64,000 nt of DNA from Prevotella sp. CAG:1320 (GTDB lineage: Bacteria; Bacteroidota; Bacteroidia; Bacteroidales; Bacteroidaceae). The stretch covers positions 1 to 64,000 of the forward strand of contig FR882107.1 of assembly GCA_000435635.1 (NCBI GenBank), written 5' to 3'. The position numbers were made by a program, and so were the translations under genes. The stretch's first letter is position 1, and each line of letters starts with the position of its first letter. Shown here in pieces: positions 25,793 through 34,340 of the stretch. The notes below the pieces were generated by a model that saw only the letters and a list, made by a program, of their open reading frames with translations, was not told the DNA's origin and made no database searches.

Positions 25793-26542
25793 ATGAAGAA
25801 ACTCATATCCATCATATCGCTCTTATGTCTCTTGGCTCCACTTTCCCTTTCGGCTCAAGAGCGCACGGTGCAAAACAGGCCTTATACCGACCTTCGCAAA
25901 TTGCACTTTGGCGTATTGGTGGGCACACACCTGCAAGACATTGAGTTCGTGAACGCCGGCCCCACGGTTTATATAGACGACCAAGGCAACGAAGTCCACT
26001 CCATGGTCTCCACAGATCAAAGCCGTTGGGATCCAGGCTTCACCGTGGGCGTATTGGCTGAGTTAAGACTCAGCACGCACTTCCAGTTCCGCTTCGCCCC
26101 CACACTTTACTTCGGCACGAGGCACATCACTTACCGCAACCACACCTTGCCCGACGCGCAAGGCAACCCCACAGAGGTGAGCCAGGACATGAAAACCGCC
26201 TACATGGCAGGGAGTTGCGAGCTGATATTCGCCGCACCCCGATACAACAACCACAGGCCTTACCTGCTGGCGGGAGTCAGCCCCATGTTCAACTTGAGCG
26301 GCAACAGCGGGGAATACATGCGACTGAAAAAGACGGATGTCTACCTGGAAGTGGGCGTGGGTTGCGACTTCTACCTGCCATTCTTCAAACTGCGCCCAGA
26401 GCTGAAATTCATGTACAGCATCATGGACACCTATGACAGCAATTACGCCAACAACGTGCAAGACAAGAACTTGCTGCCTTACACGCTGTCGGTAAACGAG
26501 GCGCACACCAAGATGATTGCGCTCACTTTCTACTTCGAGTGA
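25793..26542 (+). CDS. PorT family outer-membrane beta-barrel protein
   Basis: 249 residues. Signal peptide 1-22 (ending LSLSAQ), then RTVQNRPYTDLRKLHFGV, which resembles the start of mature PorT proteins, followed by amphipathic beta-strands and a C-terminal aromatic strand LTFYFE. PorT is a small outer-membrane barrel linked to type IX secretion in Porphyromonas gingivalis. No other type IX genes are nearby, so the name rests on sequence pattern. Its 3' end overlaps the convergent metallophosphatase gene by 20 bases. Confidence 0.65.
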   Translation: MKKLISIISLLCLLAPLSLSAQERTVQNRPYTDLRKLHFGVLVGTHLQDIEFVNAGPTVYIDDQGNEVHSMVSTDQSRWDPGFTVGVLAELRLSTHFQFRFAPTLYFGTRHITYRNHTLPDAQGNPTEVSQDMKTAYMAGSCELIFAAPRYNNHRPYLLAGVSPMFNLSGNSGEYMRLKKTDVYLEVGVGCDFYLPFFKLRPELKFMYSIMDTYDSNYANNVQDKNLLPYTLSVNEAHTKMIALTFYFE

Positions 26543-27371
26543 GCAGCAGGGTCAACTTGCCTATCTTCACGCCACTCTTGCCGTTTTGATCCACGGCCAC
26601 ACGCTTGCCGTCCATATCCTCTTGGTATTCCAGATGGGGCAAGTCCGTATGGGAATGGCCGCCCAGTACCACGTCAATATATCGGCTGCCAGCTATCATC
26701 ATGGCATCATCCATGCCTAAAACACCCCATCCCAAATGAGACAGGCATATTACCACGTCGCACTTCTCCTCCTTTTTCAACAAGGTGGCTACCTCCAAAG
26801 CCGTCTTCACGGGGTCTAGATATTTTACGCCCACGCAATTCTGATGAGACACCAAACCCTCCAATTCGGGCGACAAGCCAAAGACACCTATCTTCAGTCC
26901 TTTTCGTTTTAAGACTACCCAAGGTTTCACTACATCCTGCAGGGGAGTGCCCGTAAAATCGTAGTTGGCACAAACGATAGGGAACTTAGCCAAGCGGAAC
27001 AACCTCGCCATGTTGTCCAGCCCATAGTCAAACTCATGATTTCCTATGGTGGCGGCATCATAGCCCATTTGATTCATCAGCCCCACTTCCACGTCTCCCT
27101 TGAAGAGCGTATAGTAAGGAGAGCCTTGCGAGAAGTCTCCACTGTCCAACAGCAACAATTCGGGGTCTTGCGTCCTTTGTTCTTTCACCAGGGACACCCT
27201 TCGAAGAAAGCCACCCCTGTCCGCTATCGCCGTGTCGGCGAGGTTCTTGTTCAAGGGCATCACGCAGCTATGCGTGTCGTTGGTATGCAATATCATAAGC
27301 TCTTTTTGCGCCCTCACCGTTAATGTCAAGGCACAAGCCATACCCAGCAATATATATCTTACAGCTTTCAT
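26523..27371 (-). CDS. 5'-nucleotidase-type metallophosphoesterase (catalytic half)
   Basis: 282 residues. Signal peptide 1-21 (ending VRAQ). Calcineurin-like motifs are in order: LHTNDTHS (metal ligands), LLDSGDFSQGS, GNHEFDYG, and GGHSHTDL. It cleaves phosphate from nucleotides in the periplasm. The C-terminal substrate-binding domain usual in UshA-type enzymes is missing here but is encoded by the next gene upstream (27383-28162), 11 bases away, so the enzyme is split into two polypeptides. Confidence 0.88.
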   Translation of the reverse strand: MKAVRYILLGMACALTLTVRAQKELMILHTNDTHSCVMPLNKNLADTAIADRGGFLRRVSLVKEQRTQDPELLLLDSGDFSQGSPYYTLFKGDVEVGLMNQMGYDAATIGNHEFDYGLDNMARLFRLAKFPIVCANYDFTGTPLQDVVKPWVVLKRKGLKIGVFGLSPELEGLVSHQNCVGVKYLDPVKTALEVATLLKKEEKCDVVICLSHLGWGVLGMDDAMMIAGSRYIDVVLGGHSHTDLPHLEYQEDMDGKRVAVDQNGKSGVKIGKLTLLLTRSRK

Positions 27372-27382
27372 GGATCAATTCA

Positions 27383-28162
27383 CTATTTTTGAGATTTCAC
27401 GACGATTCTCCCTTCCACCGCACTTGTCACTGTCTCTCCCTTGGCTTGACGCTCCTTGAAATACTCACTGATGACAAAGCGCACGTTGTTGGCTTCTCCT
27501 TGGGGCAAAAGCCTCTGGGTACCTTCCTTGAAAGCGACCAGCTGGTCATTGCCCTCCGCCAAGTAATCAAGCGTGGCCACCCGGTATTCGCGGGCAGGCG
27601 AGATAGGCTCACCATTCAATGTGGCCGCCAGCAACTGCCCGTCTGGGGTAATTTCCAAATGAGCTCCATGGCTAATCCCCTCACCACCTCGGCTCGCCAT
27701 CTGCCGAAAGAGAGCCATCACCTGGTCGCCCGAAAGCGTCATGAAACATATCTTGTTCTCAAAAGGGGCCACGTCTACGATGTCTCCGAAAGTAACTTCC
27801 CCCTTGCTCAAGGATGCCCTAATGCCGCCCATGTTGTATACCGCGAAGTCGGGCCGCTCATCAAAAGCCTGCCCAGCCCACACCAGTATGTCGGCCAGCA
27901 AATTGCTGAGGGAACTCTCCGGGCGCAGGGCTTCCATGTCGGTGGCGATGGTTCCCACCACGGGAGACATGATACTGTCTACCTGACGCTTATAAGGGGA
28001 AATGAACTTCCACGCAGCACTGTCGGGAGCCTTGTCATAACGACTGTCCACCAACAATTGCGCTCGTTCCACACCACTAACGGCGTAACGGGACGAGCAA
28101 CCCCACTGCAAGGCGAGAGCCGTGCAGAAGGCCAAGCCGAAAATCTTACTTCTATTGTTCAT
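27383..28162 (-). CDS. 5'-nucleotidase C-terminal domain lipoprotein (substrate-binding half)
   Basis: 259 residues. Lipobox ALQWGC puts the acylated cysteine at residue 22. The 5'-nucleotidase C-terminal domain is clear: NLLADILVWAGQ, YNMGGIRASLSKGEVTFGD and VAPFENKICFMTLSGDQV, holding the Asn, Gly, Arg and Phe residues that bind the nucleoside. It is first in a two-gene operon with the catalytic half, read from the promoter at 28250-28280. The two halves probably assemble at the membrane to handle extracellular nucleotides. Confidence 0.88.
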   Translation of the reverse strand: MNNRSKIFGLAFCTALALQWGCSSRYAVSGVERAQLLVDSRYDKAPDSAAWKFISPYKRQVDSIMSPVVGTIATDMEALRPESSLSNLLADILVWAGQAFDERPDFAVYNMGGIRASLSKGEVTFGDIVDVAPFENKICFMTLSGDQVMALFRQMASRGGEGISHGAHLEITPDGQLLAATLNGEPISPAREYRVATLDYLAEGNDQLVAFKEGTQRLLPQGEANNVRFVISEYFKERQAKGETVTSAVEGRIVVKSQK

Positions 28163-28249
28163 CGCTTCTCATTGTTTACCGCTTGACACCCTCCGCCTTC
28201 ACGAGCGGTAATCCGCCCACAAGCATATCCCAGGCCATCAAAACCGAGG

Positions 28250-28280
28250 CAAAGTTAAGTAAAAAAGGCGTATCAACAAA
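28250..28280 (-). promoter_or_regulatory. Promoter of the split 5'-nucleotidase operon
   Basis: TTTG (28277-28280), 19 bases, TAACTTTG (28250-28257) on the minus strand. Leader about 80 bases. The divergent rplS promoter begins 16 bases away. Confidence 0.75.
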
Positions 28281-28296
28281 GAAATCTGGCCGCGAA

Positions 28297-28328
28297 TTTG
28301 GCTGTGTGGATAAAATGTCGTAACTTTG
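28297..28328 (+). promoter_or_regulatory. Promoter of rplS
   Basis: TTTG (28297-28300), 20 bases, TAACTTTG (28321-28328). The leader to rplS is about 83 bases. Confidence 0.8.
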
Positions 28329-28417
28329 CAACCGCTTTTCCGCGTAACCGCTGCCGACAGAAGAGTTGCCAGGCATGTTGCGTAGGATTAATAACAACTA
28401 AATTCTAATTTAAAACA

Positions 28418-28783
28418 ATGGATTTAATAAAAGTTGCCGAGCAGGCTTTCAGCACCGGCAAGAAGTTTCCTGAGTTCAAGGCTGGTGACACCGTAACAGT
28501 CGCTTACAAGATTATTGAGGGTTCAAAGGAGCGTATCCAGCTCTATCGCGGCGTGGTCATCAAGATCAACGGCGAGGGTGAGAAGAAGCGTTTCACCGTG
28601 CGCAAGATGTCTGGCACCGTGGGTGTAGAGCGTATTTTCCCCCTTGAGTCCCCTAACATCGATTCTATCGAGGTAAACAAGATCGGTAAAGTGCGTCGCG
28701 CCAAGTTGTACTACTTGCGTAAGCTCACTGGCAAGAAGGCTCGTATCGCCGAGAAGAAGACCATCGCCAAGGGAAAGGAATAA
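28418..28783 (+). CDS. rplS: 50S ribosomal protein L19
   Basis: 121 residues, usual length. [20 protein letters not shown] and [20 protein letters not shown] are L19 hallmarks. L19 sits at the 30S-50S interface. It stands alone here, separate from the rpsP-rimM-trmD operon found in many bacteria. A hairpin (28771-28781 with 28789-28800, one bulge) overlaps the stop codon and may protect or end the transcript. Confidence 0.97.
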   Translation: MDLIKVAEQAFSTGKKFPEFKAGDTVTVAYKIIEGSKERIQLYRGVVIKINGEGEKKRFTVRKMSGTVGVERIFPLESPNIDSIEVNKIGKVRRAKLYYLRKLTGKKARIAEKKTIAKGKE

Positions 28784-28988
28784 GCAGCATTCCCTTTCCC
28801 CATGGCTTTTGCTTAGGTCAAAAGCATACATACGCCAAAGCCTCAATGCCATTTACGGCCAAGAAGCTTTGGCGTTGTTGTATGATGTCCGGAACAAAGA
28901 CTATCATGATTTGCATCTACGTTTCAATTACGGCCATGGTGTAGAGACACGTTTCCGCATCTCTACACTCTTCATAGAATCCACGATG

Positions 28989-30209
28989 TCATTGAAGCCT
29001 AAAAGGTAATGGCAATGTATATCTCACACGTACATTCTTTCCTCCCACTTGACCTGGTATCCAACGAGGCATACTGTTAATCACACGCAAAGCCTCATTA
29101 TCCAGAGACGGGTCAACAGAACGTGCGACTTCCACGTCAGAGATGGAACCATCACGATTCACCACGAATCCCACGACCACACGTCCCTCTATTCCTTTCT
29201 CTTGTGCCTCTTTGGGGTATTGTACATGAGTTGAGAGATATTCAATTAATTTTTCTTTTCCACCAGGAAATTGCGACATTTGTTCTACCGCGTCAAACAC
29301 CCTCCCTTCATTTGGAGCTTCCACTTTCCCAATGACCACAATTTCCTTGAAAGGTATGCCCTCATACTTCTCTTGCTCAGAGCCAAAACCTCTTCCTTTT
29401 TTTATCTTTTCAACAATTGTCCTTATCTCCACCCCAAACACTTCGGGCATCAGGCCATCTTCAAGATATGAGTAATTATCCTCGCCTTGCTTGAAATATG
29501 TTTTTTCTTGACAGATCAGTTTACCCACTATGGTAGAGTCTTTGCCAGGTTGATATGCCGCAAGATATTCTTGGGGATTGACATCCTTAAATTCGCACCT
29601 CGTAATTTTACCAGTCGATTCGTTTTTTGTTTGCTTGGCGACCAATAATCCATGCACATACTTCTCTGTATCCACATAAAGATTACCATATGATTTGTAA
29701 TCCTTTGTCCAAATCCCATCGGGAAAGCCTTCTTCGTCAAATTGACCAATCATGGTCCAATTTTCATTTTGCGTTTTCTTGACCTTCTTCACTTGACCTA
29801 TTATTCTGTTATTCTTCATTTGGAAGATTACACCCGCATTATTCAACGTCCCTTCCATTCGTCCATCTACGTAATTGATAATGGCAGAAAAGTCCGCGAA
29901 CGTGATACTCCCACCTGCGGTTTTGTTTTTGTAAATCCACTTCCCGTCTTTCATTCCGTTTTTGTAGTTTCCTGAAGCGGATATGGTTGTCGCGTACGAG
30001 ACAGCCATGCCTCCCCCTACGCCTAATCCTTTATCTGTTTTGCTATATGTGAACTTCCCGTGTTTCACACGCTCCCCATTCTCGTCTTCATAATAAGTAT
30101 AGGTGGCTTTCCCATCTTCATACAACCCACTGTATGTCTTGAGTGTTTGTCCCACGCTTACTTGCACGGCAAGCATCATCAATACTGTAAAAATCATTGT
30201 CTGTTTCAT
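28989..30209 (-). CDS. Secreted MORN-repeat protein with TonB C-terminal domain
   Basis: 406 residues from MKQTMIFTVLMMLAVQ, a cleavable signal peptide ending SVGQ. Residues about 30-230 carry MORN-like repeats (GNYKNGMKDGKWIYKNK, GQFDEEGFPDGIWTKDY). The last about 85 residues are a TonB C-terminal domain nearly identical in pattern to that of tonB at 14772 (GIEGRVVVGFVVNRDGSISD...DNEALRVI, ending LPLPFRLQ). Unlike true TonB it lacks a membrane anchor, so it probably works in the periplasm without direct drive from ExbB/D. Its start is preferred to ATG 30239, which would precede the signal peptide by 10 residues. It is the 3'-most gene of an AT-richer cluster. Confidence 0.8.
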   Translation of the reverse strand: MKQTMIFTVLMMLAVQVSVGQTLKTYSGLYEDGKATYTYYEDENGERVKHGKFTYSKTDKGLGVGGGMAVSYATTISASGNYKNGMKDGKWIYKNKTAGGSITFADFSAIINYVDGRMEGTLNNAGVIFQMKNNRIIGQVKKVKKTQNENWTMIGQFDEEGFPDGIWTKDYKSYGNLYVDTEKYVHGLLVAKQTKNESTGKITRCEFKDVNPQEYLAAYQPGKDSTIVGKLICQEKTYFKQGEDNYSYLEDGLMPEVFGVEIRTIVEKIKKGRGFGSEQEKYEGIPFKEIVVIGKVEAPNEGRVFDAVEQMSQFPGGKEKLIEYLSTHVQYPKEAQEKGIEGRVVVGFVVNRDGSISDVEVARSVDPSLDNEALRVINSMPRWIPGQVGGKNVRVRYTLPLPFRLQ

Positions 30210-30269
30210 GTTCTTAGGAATTAATCGGTTATTAATCATGAAATTATATCTTATCGTAATGACGAAAGA

Positions 30270-30875
30270 CTATTGAGGTGTATCGACATTGGGATCCTCG
30301 TTGTCTTCATCGTTGTGTTCCAACTTCTTCACCGGCACCGTCCAATACCACAAGCCACAGCAACTGGCGATATACAATAGTCCATATATGCGTTCATACA
30401 GCTCATTGTCTCGTATTTCGGCTAACATGTCAGCCTGGAAGTCTTTTTCGCTATATCCTTCGTCGAGATAACTTTGCCTCAGTTCCCGCATTTCTGTTCG
30501 CGTGTATCCTGTTTTGCTGTGTATTTCCTCGCCCGTTTGCTCCAAAGAGCTCCATGCTCCGAATGCGGAAAGCAATGTCCAAACAGCGAACACACACCCT
30601 AACGTCCAACGCTTCCAACCGAAAATTATCCGATATCCTTCTGTTCCTTTAAATAGATAAACGGTGGTATAAAAAAAGATGACTGATTGTAATAGCCCGG
30701 TGTATATGTCGTAATCAACATCATACCATGTATTTATCTCGTAATACACGGTATCTATCACCAATATTGCCAGAAGAATTATCATATATACGATATAGCC
30801 TCCTAATCCGGCACTTGTATGTTTGGATTTTTCAATCAATCCCGATATTTCTGTTGAGTTTCCAAGGTTTTGCAT
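30270..30875 (-). CDS. Integral membrane protein of unknown function
   Basis: 201 residues. Four hydrophobic segments, at about 24-46 (YIVYMIILLAILVIDTVYY), 58-76, 84-104 (TLGCVFAVWTLLSAFGAW) and 160-180, with a charged region of about 50 residues between the third and fourth and an acidic Asp/Glu/Asn-rich C-terminus. I do not recognise the family. It is 60 bases upstream of the MORN/TonB gene and 15 bases after the zinc-finger gene, so the three probably form one operon. Confidence 0.7.
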   Translation of the reverse strand: MQNLGNSTEISGLIEKSKHTSAGLGGYIVYMIILLAILVIDTVYYEINTWYDVDYDIYTGLLQSVIFFYTTVYLFKGTEGYRIIFGWKRWTLGCVFAVWTLLSAFGAWSSLEQTGEEIHSKTGYTRTEMRELRQSYLDEGYSEKDFQADMLAEIRDNELYERIYGLLYIASCCGLWYWTVPVKKLEHNDEDNEDPNVDTPQ

Positions 30876-30890
30876 AGTAGTATAATTGAT

Positions 30891-31151
30891 TTATTTAAAT
30901 AGATTTGAAATAGCGTTGATTATCGCGTCAAGAATAGCGGCCAAAACAGGAATGGCAAACGCAATCAAAGCCAACCTAATCATAAACCGTTCAACAGGTG
31001 AAGCGGAATGGGCTTTTCCTCCTGGTTTTTCCATTCCCGAGTGTATCGCCCTATTCAAGCAGCGATTTGAACAATAGAACGAAGGGAACAAACCTTTTCC
31101 ATAATACACTCCGTTTTGGACTTCTCGTCCGCACCAATTACATTTTTCCAT
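30891..31151 (-). CDS. Small zinc-ribbon membrane protein
   Basis: 86 residues. The N-terminal CNWCGREV and a second pair YCSNRCL form a probable four-cysteine zinc site; the C-terminal part (about 56-82) is a hydrophobic helix LALIAFAIPVLAAILDAII. A zinc-ribbon head on a membrane tail suggests a cytoplasmic sensor or assembly role; not recognised further. It lies 8 bases before the glycosylase-like gene end and probably belongs to the same transcript. Confidence 0.65.
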   Translation of the reverse strand: MEKCNWCGREVQNGVYYGKGLFPSFYCSNRCLNRAIHSGMEKPGGKAHSASPVERFMIRLALIAFAIPVLAAILDAIINAISNLFK

Positions 31152-31159
31152 AGCTGTAA

Positions 31160-31954
31160 TTAAATGATTTTCTCCATAAAATCTTTCACAATGGCTTCCA
31201 GCCGCGCTTCCATTGTTCCTTTCGGCAAGTGTGCGCTCGGATGGCTCGTCCTATAGGCTGGCATGGATAACGCCGAAGATATCACTTGTGCCGCCTCATT
31301 CACCTCATAAGGAAACAATGCGGAAAATTGAGCGTCAGGCCAGTTGTCCCGAATACGTTCGTCATACGTCCCTGTCAGGAAAAGCAAAAGATCGGGCTTC
31401 AGGATATTGATTTCCTCTTGGATAACGGAGAAGTGTTCTCTTTCCAGCGCGTAAATCTCCGCACCACAAAAGCCTTTTCCATCCGCCTTGCCTATCTTCA
31501 CCAGGTTGTTCCATACGTAAGCAACCCGCTTATCAGGTAAAGCCGCATTCAACAACAACGCGAAACGATTGAAGCCATAATGGAACATACCATAGCGAGG
31601 CCCTTTATAATTGAACGTGCCATCATGATAATAAGTGGCATAAAATTCCTCATAAATGCCCATCACGGCCTCCATGGACACGTCAAAAGAGAAAACAGGA
31701 GAAGGAGGCGTTCCAAAATCATCACAATCTCCTTTCCAAGAATTGGTTTCCTGCCCGAAAACCATCACTTTCAGGTCTGCGTCGGTGTACCAATCTTCAG
31801 TAGGCTGGTCACCTTCCCATCGAGCCAGACTCAACAAAAACGGATAAGCCGGTTTCACATCCGCATGTTCGCCGCAAACAACTGCCTGCAAGGAATCGCC
31901 AATTCTTCCCCATCTTGAGGCATAAAGAGCTTTTAGCTGTTCGTTCAACTTCAT
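31160..31954 (-). CDS. Uracil-DNA-glycosylase-fold protein, function unassigned
   Basis: 264 residues from MKLNEQLKAL (a longer start at 31966 adds four). Segments resemble the UDG superfamily: LKVMVFGQETNSW in the place of the GQDPYH-like motif, DLLLFLTGTYD in mid-protein, and TSHPSAHLPK in the place of the C-terminal HPS loop. Catalytic acids are not obvious, so glycosylase activity is unproven. It is the first gene of the AT-rich cluster 28989-31954. Confidence 0.55.
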   Translation of the reverse strand: MKLNEQLKALYASRWGRIGDSLQAVVCGEHADVKPAYPFLLSLARWEGDQPTEDWYTDADLKVMVFGQETNSWKGDCDDFGTPPSPVFSFDVSMEAVMGIYEEFYATYYHDGTFNYKGPRYGMFHYGFNRFALLLNAALPDKRVAYVWNNLVKIGKADGKGFCGAEIYALEREHFSVIQEEINILKPDLLLFLTGTYDERIRDNWPDAQFSALFPYEVNEAAQVISSALSMPAYRTSHPSAHLPKGTMEARLEAIVKDFMEKII

Positions 31955-32448
31955 ACGCCAAAACAAAAAACACTGGCATAGCAGCCCCTTCCCGCCAGAA
32001 CTTAATAATGATTACCAAGGTTGATATACAAAAAAGACGTGGAGCTGCCCTTGTTGCCCGTTCCACGATGTAAAGGCCTTCGCATTGCCCAGTTAGTCGA
32101 AACGAGCAACGTCGAAAGCCCCACGCTGATGTATGTATATAAAACACCCTTACCCATCGCATCCCTTGCGGGAATGAATGGAGGCTGTATATAATACACC
32201 TAGGGGCATTCACTGTTGCTTTGTTTTTGACTAACTGTTTTGAAGTTGCGAAGTTCTTACATCGTCAAAACCAAAGCGTCCAAGTAAACGCCTTTTATGT
32301 ATACGCCCACCCTCGCCTAGCTGTCCGAAGACAGTCTCGGCATGGGAGGACACTGCAAATATATGATTTTATTTTTGTATCGCAAGGTAATTCCAGAAAA
32401 AAATCACCTTTTTTGTTCAACGAATAGATTTCTGGCTTATTTTATCTC
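31955..32448. other. Gene-poor region of about 490 bp
   Basis: No convincing gene, terminator or array. Short open frames exist on both strands (for example 32002-32199 minus) but lack start context and family resemblance. The 32360-32450 part is strongly AT-rich. Confidence 0.5.
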
Positions 32449-32826
32449 TTAGACCAGCGCATGGAACCTTCTGTAAAAGAGATATCGCTCCACCAGCAAG
32501 TAAGCCAGGCAAACCAGGGAGATGGCCAAGGGGTCTTTCACGAAAAGGGCGGTTAATATCAACAGGACATCGGGTATGCCTCTACGGGAAGGAGGCTTCA
32601 CGCCTTTCTTGAAAAGCCGAAAATAATAGAAAGCAAACAGCAGCCCCACGTAAATCGCCAGCAGCAACAAGAACACAGCCAAGTGCATGCCTCGTCCCGC
32701 GACGAATATCCCCACCAGCCCAAGAATGGCGGCGGCATCCAGATAGGCATCGGCCTTTTCTCCTCGGGAGAGAAAAGCACCCAAAAGGTGGCCTGCCACC
32801 AAAATGGCGAAAACGACGATGTGCAT
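32449..32826 (-). CDS. Small polytopic membrane protein
   Basis: 125 residues with four hydrophobic segments: about 3-18 (VVFAILVAGHLLGAFL), 30-45, 48-70 (HLAVFLLLLAIYVGLLFAFYY) and 85-112. The loop after the third helix is basic (FKKGVKPPSRRG), so it should face the cytoplasm. No family recognised. It lies about 70 bases after the small gene at 32897. Confidence 0.6.
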   Translation of the reverse strand: MHIVVFAILVAGHLLGAFLSRGEKADAYLDAAAILGLVGIFVAGRGMHLAVFLLLLAIYVGLLFAFYYFRLFKKGVKPPSRRGIPDVLLILTALFVKDPLAISLVCLAYLLVERYLFYRRFHALV

Positions 32827-32896
32827 ACTTTCTCTACAATCCCTTTATAATCAAAAAACTGCCAAGGAAAACCACTCAGCGTAATGAAAACAGGGG

Positions 32897-33130
32897 TTAT
32901 TTCCCCTCCACGTCATAGTTGGCCTGGCCGTCGTCCTCGCCATGGAGGGCTTCCGAGAAGTCTTTCCAGCTCTGGAAGCCCGCGAAGAGGGCTATGCGGT
33001 CCAGCGTTTCGGGCGACAGTTTCTTGTGTTTGGAAATCAATTCCCACGCCTTTCTCAGTCCCAGCGGGTTCTTGGCCTTGCCTATCAGTCTCTCTACCTC
33101 TGACAGCAACGCGTGTACATCCTGTTTCAT
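32897..33130 (-). CDS. Conserved small protein, function unknown
   Basis: 77 residues from MKQDVHALLSEVERLIG. Mostly helical and charged; contains LSPETLDRIALFAGFQSWKD, a helix-turn-helix-sized segment, and an acidic C-terminus. A -7-like element TATATTCG at 33167-33174 (minus) supports this start over ATG 33151. Not recognised. Confidence 0.65.
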   Translation of the reverse strand: MKQDVHALLSEVERLIGKAKNPLGLRKAWELISKHKKLSPETLDRIALFAGFQSWKDFSEALHGEDDGQANYDVEGK

Positions 33131-33563
33131 AACATAACTACTTTTAACCACTCAGGTTTTACGTCGCGAATATACGAAAAACATCCATAAGTTGTTTCGG
33201 TTTTCCTGTTATTTTTTCGTGAAAACCGAAGATGCCATTCCCCGCGAAAGAGGAAGCCGTCTCTCACGAAAGACAATGCCTTACAAACTGGGAACACTAT
33301 GGAAATAAATCTCCCGCACTAGGCATATAAAGCGAGGGGAGTTAACTAAAAACCGCATTCCACGTCGTGAAATAACTATTCCACGTCGTGGAATGGCTGT
33401 TTCACGTCGTGGAATAGCTATTTCACGACGTGGAACAGATTTATATATTAGCTGAAACGAGTTTACCAAGTAAGTGAAAGCGCTTTATATACCATGTTCC
33501 CGCGATTTGTCCACGCAACGGGAAATAGGATAAATAAAAAAGAATGGGGAATGGGGAAGTATC
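33131..33563. other. Intergenic region with family C array
   Basis: It holds the promoter-like element of the small gene at 33167 and the 21-bp array at 33357-33436. TTCCCG/CGGGAA (about 33497-33524) could form a stem near the pgeF end, but no T-run follows it. Confidence 0.55.
33357..33436. repeat. Period-21 intergenic array, core family C (four units)
   Basis: The inner core CACGTCGTG starts at 33361, 33382, 33403 and, inverted as CACGACGTG, at 33424: exactly 21 bp apart. The full core is TTYCACGTCGTGGAA, a 15-bp palindrome around one central T or A, with 6-bp spacers TAACTA, TGGCTG and TAGCTA. It lies about 130 bp past the 3' end of pgeF. Confidence 0.9.
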
Positions 33564-34340
33564 TTACAGACGAAAGATACCTGAATAAATGCGGCCGGAA
33601 AACGTGCCCAGCTTGCGGGCGGAAAAGAATCGGTCGCTGTGAGTGTAGGTACAGATGCCGGAAACCTGTATGTTTTCCGCCCTCACGCCCATGCTCACGA
33701 GTTGCTGGCGGTTGCATTCCGGCAGGTCGATATGCCACTTGCCGTCCTTACGGGAGATGGAGGGCATGTCAAAACCAGCCAAGTGAAAACGCTCGTAGAC
33801 CTCGTCGCCTACCTCGAAAGCCTCCAATGAAATGCAAGGGCCAATGACAGCGGTCACTTGGGCAGGCTCGGTGCGATAACGCTCGGCCATCACGCGCAAG
33901 GCTTGGCATGTTACCCGCACCACGGTGCCACGCCAACCGGCATGCACGGCACAGACTACGCCCCGAACCTCGTCATATAGCAACACGGGAACACAATCGG
34001 CGGTGGACACGCCCACGCAAACCTGTCGCAAGGGTGTCATGATAATGTCTACTCCGTCAAGCAAATCGGCTTGTTGCTCGTCAGATTTAGACAAGAAATC
34101 CGCCTCCACGCAGACGTGTTGCTCGCCATGAACCTGGTGGGGCATCAGGATAGCGGACTGCGGCAAGCCCAGCTCCCTTGCCAACGAGGCCAGGTTGGCC
34201 TCCAGACAAGCGGGATCGTCCCCACAATAAGCGTTGATATTGAAAGAAGCGTAAGCACCCTCACTCACTCCCCCTTGCCGGGTAGTGGAGAAAGCCCTTA
34301 CGCCAGAAGCCAGCTGATACTCGTGGAGCACAGGAATCAT
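33564..34340 (-). CDS. pgeF: Peptidoglycan-editing factor PgeF (laccase-domain protein)
   Basis: 258 residues. Motifs of the YfiH/PgeF family: [22 protein letters not shown] and [11 protein letters not shown], supplying the zinc-binding Cys and His. PgeF hydrolyses wrongly incorporated amino acids from peptidoglycan precursors; some homologues act on purine nucleosides. The start overlaps the obg stop by 4 bases (ATGA), indicating translational coupling; longer upstream frames are the obg shadow. Confidence 0.92.
   Translation of the reverse strand: MIPVLHEYQLASGVRAFSTTRQGGVSEGAYASFNINAYCGDDPACLEANLASLARELGLPQSAILMPHQVHGEQHVCVEADFLSKSDEQQADLLDGVDIIMTPLRQVCVGVSTADCVPVLLYDEVRGVVCAVHAGWRGTVVRVTCQALRVMAERYRTEPAQVTAVIGPCISLEAFEVGDEVYERFHLAGFDMPSISRKDGKWHIDLPECNRQQLVSMGVRAENIQVSGICTYTHSDRFFSARKLGTFSGRIYSGIFRL

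Noticed and set aside
28809..29009. 66-codon plus-strand frame after rplS
   Set aside because: It overlaps two hairpins and the end of the convergent MORN/TonB gene; no recognisable features.
32002..32199. 65-codon minus-strand frame in the gap between the UDG-fold gene and the small membrane protein
   Set aside because: No start context, no family match, and the same DNA is open in other frames.
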